From: Bradyrhizobium embrapense
GTDB lineage: Bacteria; Pseudomonadota; Alphaproteobacteria; Rhizobiales; Xanthobacteraceae
Assembly (NCBI RefSeq): GCF_001189235.2
Contig: NZ_LFIP02000005.1
Coordinates: forward strand, 310,001 to 374,000
Direction: 5' to 3'
Length of the DNA: 64,000 nucleotides
The position numbers and the translations under genes were made by a program. Below, in pieces: positions 48,011 to 54,873 of this stretch. The notes beneath the pieces are model-generated. The model did not search any database, was not told where the DNA came from, and saw only the letters and a program-made list of their open reading frames with translations. Every line of letters begins with the position of its first letter. The first letter of the stretch is position 1.

Positions 48011-48193
48011 TGGTTACAATTCCCCTTGTGATTTGTGTCCAGGGCGGGAGCAAAAGGTTCAACGCATTCTAGCAGAATGGCGCTGGCTCGCCCATCGGGC
48101 AAACGCTAGACCCGCGCTGCAACCTGCGGTGTCGGTTGAATTTGCGGTTGTGGCGCCGTATGAGCGCGTGTTGGCATCCGGGAACGACTCGTC

Positions 48194-49513
48194 GTGAAGT
48201 TCGCCTTGAAGCTGTTGCATCTCGTCGTCGCGGCCCTTCTGCTTGTGGCACCAGCGCAGGCGACGACCGAGATCATGTGGTGGCACGCGATGTCGGGCGA
48301 GCTCGGCAAGCAGCTCGAGAAGCTGGCTGCCGACTTCAACGCCGCGCAATCCGACTACCGGATCGTGCCCGCCTACAAGGGCAACTACACCGAGACCGTC
48401 ACCGCGGCGATCTTCGCGTTCCGCTCGCGCAGCCAGCCGGCGATCGTTCAGGTCAACGAGATTGCCACCGCAACCATGATGGCGGCGCGCGGCGCGATCT
48501 ATCCGGTGTTCGAGCTGATGCGCGATCAATCGGAGCCGTTCGCGCCACAGGCCTATCTGCCTGCGGTGGCGGGTTACTATGCCGACGTCGACGGCAACAT
48601 GCTGTCGTTCCCGTTCAACGCCTCGACGCCGATCCTGTACTACAACAAGGATCTGTTCCGTTCCGCCGGGCTCGATCCGAGCCAGCCGCCGAGGACCTGG
48701 CCGGAGCTCGGCACCATGGCGAAGCGGCTGCGCGCGGCCGGCGCAATGTGCGGTTTCACCACGTCATGGCCATCCTGGATCAATGTCGAGAACTTTTCCG
48801 CGTTCCACAATCTGCCGATCGCCACCAGGGGCAACGGCTTTGCCGGTCTCGACGCGCAGCTGGTCTTCAACAACCCGATCGTGGTGCGCCATATCGCGCA
48901 GCTCGCGAAATGGCAGGCCGACAAGTCGTTCGACTACAGCGGCCGCGGCCAGGCAGCCGAGCCGCGCTTCCAGAAGGGCGAGTGCGGCATCTTCATCGGC
49001 TCGTCCGGCACGCGCGCCGACATCAAGGCCAATTCGAAATTCGAGGTCGGCTACGGCATGATGCCGTACGAGCCCGATGTGCAGGGCGCGCCGCAGAACT
49101 CGATCATCGGCGGCGCGACGCTGTGGGTGCTGCGCGACCGGCCGCGCGCCGAATATGCCGGGGTGGCGAAATTCTTCGGCTTTCTGTCGCGGCCGGAGGT
49201 GCAGGCCGCCTGGCACCAGAACACCGGCTATCTGCCGATCACCCGCGCCGCGTTTGATCTCAGCCGCACCCAGGGCTTCTACGATCGCAATCCCGGCGCC
49301 TCGATCTCGATCGAGGAGGTCACGCTGAAGCCGCCGACCGACAAGTCCAGGGGCGTCCGGCTCGGCTCGTTCGTCCTGATCCGCGACGTGATCGAGGAGG
49401 AGCTCGAGCAGGTGTTTTCCGGCAAGCGTTCGGCGCAGGCCGCGATGGACAACGCCGTCGACCGCGGCAACCGTCTGTTGCGCCAGTTCGAGCGCGCCAA
49501 TCCGGACCGATGA
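48194..49513 (+). CDS. ABC transporter solute-binding protein, UgpB-like
   Basis: 439 aa from a GTG start at 48194. A signal peptide (LKLLHLVVAALLLVAPAQA-TTE) leads into IMWWHAMSGELGKQLEKLAA, the typical start of glycerol-3-phosphate binding protein UgpB. SFPFNASTPILYYNKDLFR, FTTSWPSWINVENFSAFHN and GGATLWVLRD are UgpB-like. The likely ligand is sn-glycerol-3-phosphate or a glycerophosphodiester. No UgpA, UgpE or UgpC genes follow, so the membrane parts must be elsewhere. It is divergent from the TRAP signalling operon, 183 bp apart. Confidence 0.88.
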   Translation: MKFALKLLHLVVAALLLVAPAQATTEIMWWHAMSGELGKQLEKLAADFNAAQSDYRIVPAYKGNYTETVTAAIFAFRSRSQPAIVQVNEIATATMMAARGAIYPVFELMRDQSEPFAPQAYLPAVAGYYADVDGNMLSFPFNASTPILYYNKDLFRSAGLDPSQPPRTWPELGTMAKRLRAAGAMCGFTTSWPSWINVENFSAFHNLPIATRGNGFAGLDAQLVFNNPIVVRHIAQLAKWQADKSFDYSGRGQAAEPRFQKGECGIFIGSSGTRADIKANSKFEVGYGMMPYEPDVQGAPQNSIIGGATLWVLRDRPRAEYAGVAKFFGFLSRPEVQAAWHQNTGYLPITRAAFDLSRTQGFYDRNPGASISIEEVTLKPPTDKSRGVRLGSFVLIRDVIEEELEQVFSGKRSAQAAMDNAVDRGNRLLRQFERANPDR

Positions 49514-49530
49514 GGGGCTGTGCGTTGTCT

Positions 49531-49652
49531 TAACCTCCCCTTGAAAAGGGGAGGTCGCTTTGCTCGCCAGAGCAAAGCGGGTGGGGATCCGCTCTCTCCA
49601 CTTACCGCGTCGGCTGCGGCAGACCCCCATCCCGACCTTCCCCCTTTCCGGG
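49531..49652. repeat. GC-rich palindromic repeat after the UgpB-like gene
   Basis: ACCTCCCCTT-GAA-AAGGGGAGGT forms a 10-bp stem at 49533-49555. GACCTTCCCCCTTTCCGGGG then GAAGGAG forms a second hairpin near 49635. It belongs to the loosely related GGGGAGG class that also includes 52645-52830. Confidence 0.7.
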
Positions 49653-49668
49653 GGAAGGAGAAGAGTTC

Positions 49669-49755
49669 GTAGCCCGGATGCAGCGAAGCGAAATCCGGGG
49701 CCGGTGCTTCAGTTGGCGCAGAATCCCGGATTACGCTGCGCTCCATCCGGGCTAC
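49669..49755. repeat. Palindromic repeat GTAGCCCGGATG ... CATCCGGGCTAC
   Basis: GTAGCCCGGATGCAGCGAAG then CGAAATCCGG is mirrored by CCGGATTACGCTGCGCTCCA then TCCGGGCTAC around a ~27-base loop. It ends 10 bases before the APH-like gene start, so it could affect that gene's leader. Single copy in this window. Confidence 0.8.
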
Positions 49756-49765
49756 AAAGCTTGCA

Positions 49766-50719
49766 ATGATCGTTCGGCTCCCATCCATTACCACCTACGA
49801 CACCTATCGCGCCTGGCGCGGCGACACCTCGCGCTGGCTGCCGGTGGTGCGCGACATCGCAGACGGCCACGGGCTGTCCTGCGACGATCCGCACGTGTTC
49901 TCGACCGGCACCAACCTCGTCGTCGGGCTCGACGGTGACCTGATCCTGAAGCTGTTCCCGCCGTTTCTGCGTCCGCAATGCGTGTCCGAACGCGGCGCGC
50001 TCGCCGAGTTGCGCGGACGGCTCGGCATTCCGATCCCCGAACTCGTTGCGGAGGGCGAGCGCGACGGCTGGCCCTATCTCGTCATCACGCGCCTTTCCGG
50101 CACCGTCGGCTCGGAGGTCTGGCCATCGCTGCCGGAAGCCGAGCGCGAGCGCGTGCTCGGCGAGATCGGCGCCGTGATTGCCGAGGTGCAGCGCGTGCCG
50201 CCCGGCAGCCTGCTGGCGATCGAGCCGCGCTGGGAGGCCTTCATGCGCGGCCAGATCGTGCAGTGCCGGGCGCGGCACGAACGGCTCGGCCTGCCGGCGA
50301 AATTCCTCAGCTCGCTCGACGATCTCCTGCGCGACGCTGCCCAATTGATCCCGATGGACGCGCCGCCGGTGATCCTGACCGGCGAGTACATCCCGGAGAA
50401 CTTTTTGCTGGGCCGCCGGTCCAATGGCTGGTATGTCGCCGGCCTGTTCGACTTCGGCGACGTGCGGACGGGGTGGGGCGAGTACGACCTGCTCGGTCCC
50501 AGCGCCTTCATGGCCGCCGGGCATCCCCGCCTCGTGCGCAGCCTGTTCGACGGCTTCGGCATCCCGCGCAGCGCGGTGAATTTCGCGCTGAAGCGGCGGC
50601 TGATGGCGCTGATGATGCTGCACTCGGCCAGCGATCCGCTCCGGCACATCTGCATCGCGGGCTGGCCGGACCGGGTCGATGATCTCGTGCAGCTGCAGGA
50701 GTTGATCTGGTCGGACTGA
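49766..50719 (+). CDS. Aminoglycoside-phosphotransferase-like protein with altered catalytic loop
   Basis: 317 aa, protein-kinase-like (APH) fold, cytosolic. The nucleotide-binding lobe includes LVVGLDGDLILKLFPP, with the Lys in ILKLF. The catalytic loop normally reads HGD-x4-N. Here it is TGEYIPEN (205-212): the His is Thr and the catalytic Asp is Glu, while Asn212 is kept. The metal-binding DFG-like motif is intact (LFDFGD, D229). The protein may be a weak or non-canonical kinase, or have another role. The substrate is unknown, and nothing here shows drug resistance. Its ATG lies just after a palindromic repeat. Confidence 0.8.
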   Translation: MIVRLPSITTYDTYRAWRGDTSRWLPVVRDIADGHGLSCDDPHVFSTGTNLVVGLDGDLILKLFPPFLRPQCVSERGALAELRGRLGIPIPELVAEGERDGWPYLVITRLSGTVGSEVWPSLPEAERERVLGEIGAVIAEVQRVPPGSLLAIEPRWEAFMRGQIVQCRARHERLGLPAKFLSSLDDLLRDAAQLIPMDAPPVILTGEYIPENFLLGRRSNGWYVAGLFDFGDVRTGWGEYDLLGPSAFMAAGHPRLVRSLFDGFGIPRSAVNFALKRRLMALMMLHSASDPLRHICIAGWPDRVDDLVQLQELIWSD

Positions 50720-50758
50720 CATCGGTCGCCGGCCAGAAAGCGAGCAGCGCTCGCGATC

Positions 50759-50775
50759 TGCTTATCTATTGAGCA
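50759..50775. promoter_or_regulatory. Candidate activator site TGC-N11-GCA (NtrC-like)
   Basis: TGCTTATCTATTGAGCA, centred about 150 bp before the predicted start of transcription from the sigma-54 promoter at 50892. TGC-N11-GCA is the core of NtrC sites. A sister palindrome is at 61575. The two share TGCT-[TC]-N7-GAGCA. Confidence 0.5.
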
Positions 50776-50787
50776 GATGGCTCTCCT

Positions 50788-50797
50788 TTGTATGCAA
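50788..50797. promoter_or_regulatory. Candidate GntR operator TTGTATGCAA
   Basis: It resembles TTGTGTACAA at 61471-61480, near the second sigma-54 promoter. FCD-type GntR regulators often bind TTGTATACAA-like sequences, and one is encoded in this operon (58703). Confidence 0.35.
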
Positions 50798-50891
50798 TGC
50801 ATGCCATGCTGGTCGACTCCGAACGAAATATCCTCGGCGATTTTTTCAACATTTCCAGCGAGTTAGTGCCTCATAAGGTTTCGTTAAGGGT

Positions 50892-50907
50892 TGGCACAAT
50901 CCTTGCG
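50892..50907 (+). promoter_or_regulatory. Sigma-54 promoter for the ABC transporter-atz operon
   Basis: TGGCACAATCCTTGCG fits the consensus TGGCAC-R-N4-TTGC-W except at the last base. The invariant GG (50893-50894) and GC (50905-50906) are ten bases apart, as required for -24/-12. Transcription would start near 50918, giving a leader of about 30 bases to the ATG at 50950. Confidence 0.8.
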
Positions 50908-50949
50908 ATCTGAGTTCCAAGGCCGTTCTCAAGGGCGTTGGAGCAACAC

Positions 50950-52572
50950 ATGAAGCGTCGCGATTTCCTCAAATCGGTGTCTGGGCTGGCAGCGGGGGCG
51001 CTGGCGCCGACCGCGCCTGCGATCTGGTCGCCGGCCAAGGCCGACGCGCGCGCCGAGACGCTGCTGATCGTCTCCGAAGGCGGTCCCAACAATCTCGATA
51101 TCCACGGCGTCGGCACCAACGTGCCCGGCTATGAGGTGTCGTGGAATTGCTACGACCGGCTGATCAGCCACGAGATGAAGAGCGGGCCGGGCGGCGTGCC
51201 CTATTACGACCGCGACAAGTTCAAGCCCGAGCTCGCCGAGGATTTCAACATCGGCGACATGTCGGTCACCTTCAAGCTGCGCAAGAACGCCAAATTCCAC
51301 GACGGCACGCCGGTGACGGCGAAGGACGTCAAATGGTCGCTCGACCGTGCCGTCAGCGTCGGCGGCTTCCCGACCTTCCAGATGAGCGCGGGCTCGCTGA
51401 CCAAGCCCGAGCAGTTCGTTGTCGTCGATGACCACACGGTGCGCGTCGACTTCATCAAGAAAGACAGACTGACGATCCCCGACCTCGCCGTGATCGTGCC
51501 CTGCGTCGTCAACTCCGAGCTGGTGAAGAAGAACGCCAGCGAGAAGGACCCCTGGGGGCTCGAATTCACCAAGCAGCAGACCGCGGGCTCCGGCGCCTAC
51601 AAGGTGACCAAATGGACCGCCGGCACCGAAGTCATCATGGAGCGCAACGACGAATGGGTCTGCGGTCCCCTGCCGAAGATCAAGCGCGTGATCTGGCGCA
51701 TGGTGCCGCAGGCCGGCAACCGCCGTGCGCTGCTCGAGCGCGGCGATGCCGATATCTCCTACGAACTGCCGTTCAAGGATTTCCAGGAGATGAAGGCGAA
51801 CGGCAAGCTCAACGTGGTCTCGCTGCCGTTCTCCAACGGCATCCAGTACATCGGCATGAACGTCACCAAGCCGCCGTTCGACAATCCGAAGGTGCGGCAG
51901 GCGATGGCCTATGCGATGCCGTACCAAAAAATCATGGACGCGGTGCTGTTCGGCCTCGCCAACCCGATGTTCGGCGCAGCCAAGGACAAGCCGACCGAGG
52001 TCGCCTGGCCGCAGCCGACCAAGTATTTCACCGACATGGAGAAGGCCAGGGCGCTGCTCGCCGAGGCCGGCTACGCCAACGGCTTCGAGACCACGATCTC
52101 GTTCGACCTGAATTTTGCCGGGGTCAACGAGCCGCTCTGCGTGCTGGTGCAGGAGAGCCTCGCGCAGCTCGGCATCAAGACCACGATCAACAAAGTTCCC
52201 GGCGCCAACTGGCGCACCGAGCTCACCAAGAAGGAGATGCCGCTGTTCACCAACGTGTTCTCGGGCTGGCTCGATTACCCCGAGTACTTCTTCTACTGGT
52301 GCTATCACGGCAACAATTCGATCTTCAACACGATGAGCTACAAGTCGCCCGAGATGGACAAGCTCATCGACGGCGCGCGCATCGCGGCCGCCACCGGCGA
52401 CACCGCGGCCTACGACGCCGACGTCAAGGGTTTCGTCGATCTCGCCTTCGCCGACATCCCGCGCATCCCGCTCTATCAGCCGTTCGTCAACGTCGCGATG
52501 CAGAAGAACATCTCGGGCTATCAATACTGGTTCCACCGCCGGCTGGACTATCGCGCGATGGCGAAGGGGTGA
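50950..52572 (+). CDS. ABC transporter substrate-binding protein, family 5, Tat-exported
   Basis: 540 aa from the ATG at 50950, with GGAG seven bases upstream; a TTG at 50938 adds four residues. A twin-arginine signal (KRRDFLKSVSGLAAGALAP) is followed by a peptide/nickel/opine-type binding protein fold: NFKL-like FKLRKNAKFHDGTPVTAKDV, GNRRALLERGDADISYELPF, QYIGMNVTKPPFDNPKVRQA and GFETTISFDL. The ligand is not predictable from the fold. Co-transcription with carboxybiuret/ureide amidohydrolase genes points to a nitrogen-rich small compound. Confidence 0.92.
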   Translation: MKRRDFLKSVSGLAAGALAPTAPAIWSPAKADARAETLLIVSEGGPNNLDIHGVGTNVPGYEVSWNCYDRLISHEMKSGPGGVPYYDRDKFKPELAEDFNIGDMSVTFKLRKNAKFHDGTPVTAKDVKWSLDRAVSVGGFPTFQMSAGSLTKPEQFVVVDDHTVRVDFIKKDRLTIPDLAVIVPCVVNSELVKKNASEKDPWGLEFTKQQTAGSGAYKVTKWTAGTEVIMERNDEWVCGPLPKIKRVIWRMVPQAGNRRALLERGDADISYELPFKDFQEMKANGKLNVVSLPFSNGIQYIGMNVTKPPFDNPKVRQAMAYAMPYQKIMDAVLFGLANPMFGAAKDKPTEVAWPQPTKYFTDMEKARALLAEAGYANGFETTISFDLNFAGVNEPLCVLVQESLAQLGIKTTINKVPGANWRTELTKKEMPLFTNVFSGWLDYPEYFFYWCYHGNNSIFNTMSYKSPEMDKLIDGARIAAATGDTAAYDADVKGFVDLAFADIPRIPLYQPFVNVAMQKNISGYQYWFHRRLDYRAMAKG

Positions 52573-52876
52573 GATGGATGAGTGCGTGGACCATGTTCGC
52601 TTCTCTCTCAAACGCTACGTCAGGTGAGGTGAGCACACCTCTCAGGCTCCCTCCCCCCTTGTGGGGGAGGGTGGGGAGAGGGGTAGGCCGCGTACTCGGA
52701 AGGACGACGTTAGGCGAGATCACACCGAACCATTCGCTGCATCACGCGCGGACTAGAGGTGCGTTCCGTCTGGCGACGGAGCAAGCGGCACCCCTCTCCC
52801 CAACCCTCCCCCACAAGGGGGGAGGGAGCCCTACCAGTCCCGTTGCGGCTTTGCCTGATGCCGTTGGGAGCAAGCC
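52573..52876. other. Gap inside the ABC operon filled by an inverted repeat
   Basis: 304 bp between the binding-protein and permease genes, most of it the repeat at 52645-52830. A translation on the plus strand runs through part of it but has no domain. GGGAG lies before the permease ATG (52877). Confidence 0.6.
52645..52830. repeat. Large inverted repeat with ~40-bp arms
   Basis: The left arm (52645-52684, GGCTCCCTCCCCCCTTGTGG onward) pairs with the right arm (52790-52830, ending GGGGGGAGGGAGCC), with one single-base gap. The spacer is about 105 bases. In the mRNA it would fold into a very stable stem between the binding-protein and permease cistrons. That could protect the upstream message or lower downstream expression. 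Confidence 0.85.
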
Positions 52877-53890
52877 ATGCTGTCCCTGATCGGCAAGCGG
52901 CTGCTGTTCGCGATCCCGTCGCTGATCGGGGTGGTGATCGTGACGTTCCTCTTGACCCGTGCGCTGCCGGGCGATCCCGCGGCGTATTTCGCAGGGCCCG
53001 CGGCGACCAAGGAGGCAGTCGACCAGATCAGGAAGAAGCTCGGCTTCGACAAGCCGCTGATCGAGCAGTTCGTCCGCTACACGGGCGATCTCGCCCATGG
53101 CGATCTCGGCACCTCGCTCACCACGGGCCAGCCGGTCGCGGCCGAACTGCGCAACCGCCTGCCGGCGTCGGCCGAGCTCACGCTGCTCGGCCTCGTGGTC
53201 TCGATCGTGATCGCGATCCCGCTCGGCGTGCTGGCGGCGACGCGGCCGGGCTCCTGGATCGACCATCTCTGCCGCGTCACCACGACGGCCGGGGTGTCGT
53301 TGCCGGTGTTCTTCACCGGGCTCGTGCTGGTCTATCTGTTCTATTTCCGGCTCGGCTGGGCACCGGCGCCGCTCGGCCGGCTCGACGTGTTCTACAGTGC
53401 GCCGCCGACCGTCACCGGCTTCTATCTCATCGATACCTTGATCGCGCGCGACTTCGAGGCGTTTCGCTCGGCGTTCAGCCAATTGATCCTGCCGGCGGTG
53501 ACGCTGGCGATCTTCTCGCTGGCGCCGATCGCCCGCATGACGCGCGCCTCGATGCTCGCGGTGCTGGCGTCGGATTTCGTCCGCACCGCGCGCGCCAGCG
53601 GCCTGTCGCCCGGCAAGGTGATCGTCACCTACGCGTTTCGCAACGCGATGCTGCCGGTCATCACCACGCTCAGCATGGTGTTCTCCTTCCTGCTCGGGGC
53701 CAATGTGCTGGTGGAGAAGGTGTTCGCCTGGCCCGGCATCGGCTCCTACGCGGTCGAGGCTTTGATCGCCTCCGACTTCGCGCCGGTGCAGGGCTTTGTC
53801 CTCACCATGGCGGTCATGTACGTGCTGCTGAATCTGTTGATCGACATCCTCTATGGCGTGATCGATCCACGCGTGCGGCTGGAGGGGTGA
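52877..53890 (+). CDS. ABC transporter permease, DppB type
   Basis: 337 aa, six membrane helices. Its N-terminus (KRLLFAIPSLIGVVIVTFLL and then TRALPGDPA) is typical of DppB/OppB permeases. The EAA loop, which contacts the ATPase, reads DFVRTARASGLSPGKVIVTY and then AFRNAMLPV. It ends VIDPRVRLEG, four bases before the DppC-type gene start. Inner-membrane component. Confidence 0.94.
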   Translation: MLSLIGKRLLFAIPSLIGVVIVTFLLTRALPGDPAAYFAGPAATKEAVDQIRKKLGFDKPLIEQFVRYTGDLAHGDLGTSLTTGQPVAAELRNRLPASAELTLLGLVVSIVIAIPLGVLAATRPGSWIDHLCRVTTTAGVSLPVFFTGLVLVYLFYFRLGWAPAPLGRLDVFYSAPPTVTGFYLIDTLIARDFEAFRSAFSQLILPAVTLAIFSLAPIARMTRASMLAVLASDFVRTARASGLSPGKVIVTYAFRNAMLPVITTLSMVFSFLLGANVLVEKVFAWPGIGSYAVEALIASDFAPVQGFVLTMAVMYVLLNLLIDILYGVIDPRVRLEG

Positions 53891-53894
53891 AACC

Positions 53895-54794
53895 ATGAGC
53901 TCCGTTGCGCCAACAGTCGAGCCTGTCGGTCCTGCGCGGACATCCGGGCTCGCCGCGATCATCGAGCAGACACGCTATGTCCTGAGCGAGAACAAGGTCA
54001 CCGGCTTTGCCTTCGCGCTTCTGATCCTGATCACGTTCGCCGCGTTGTTCGGGCCCTATGTGGTGCCGTACGATCCGCTCGCCTCGGATACCGCGGCTGC
54101 ATTGAAGCCGCCGTCCGCCGCGCACTGGTTCGGCACCGACCAGCTCGGCCGCGACATCTTCAGCCGCGTCATCGTCGCAACCAGGCTCGACACCTTCATC
54201 GCGGTCGCCTCCGTGGTACTGGTGTTCCTGATGGGTGGGCTCGCCGGCATCGCCGCCGGCTATTTCGGCGGCTGGACCGATCGCATCGTCGGCCGCATCG
54301 CCGACACCATCATGGCGTTCCCGCTGTTCGTGCTGGCGATGGGCATCGTCGCTGCGCTCGGCAACACCGTGCAGAACATCATCATCGCGACCGCGATCGT
54401 GAACTTTCCGCTCTATGCCCGCGTCGCGCGCGCGGAAGCCAACGTCCGCCGCAACGCCGGCTTCGTGCAGGCGGCGCGGCTCTCCGGCAATGGCGAGTAT
54501 CGCATCCTGCTCGGGCACATCCTGCCCAACATCATGCCGATCATGATCGTGCAGATGTCGCTGACCATGGGCTATGCGATCCTCAATGCCGCGGGTCTGT
54601 CCTTCATCGGCCTCGGCGTCCGGCCGCCGACTGCGGAGTGGGGCATCATGGTCGCCGAGGGCGCCGGCTTCATGGTCTCAGGCGAATGGTGGATCGCGCT
54701 GTTTCCCGGCCTTGCGCTGATGGTCGCGGTGTTCTGTTTCAACCTGCTCGGCGACGGCCTGCGCGACATCGTCGACCCGCAGCGGAGGACGTGA
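53895..54794 (+). CDS. ABC transporter permease, DppC type
   Basis: 299 aa. The cytoplasmic N-terminal tail is followed by six membrane helices. WFGTDQLGRDIFSRVIVATR is the DppC/OppC signature, and the EAA loop is GFVQAARLSGNGEYRILLGH and then ILPNIMP. It ends LRDIVDPQRRT, as usual for the family. Partner of the preceding permease. Confidence 0.94.
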   Translation: MSSVAPTVEPVGPARTSGLAAIIEQTRYVLSENKVTGFAFALLILITFAALFGPYVVPYDPLASDTAAALKPPSAAHWFGTDQLGRDIFSRVIVATRLDTFIAVASVVLVFLMGGLAGIAAGYFGGWTDRIVGRIADTIMAFPLFVLAMGIVAALGNTVQNIIIATAIVNFPLYARVARAEANVRRNAGFVQAARLSGNGEYRILLGHILPNIMPIMIVQMSLTMGYAILNAAGLSFIGLGVRPPTAEWGIMVAEGAGFMVSGEWWIALFPGLALMVAVFCFNLLGDGLRDIVDPQRRT

Positions 54795-54873
54795 TGACCG
54801 TCTCAGTGCGGTGTCTTATTACCGTTTCACTACTGTGCATGGGGTTGTTTTCGATATTTTGTGAGAGGCGGCC

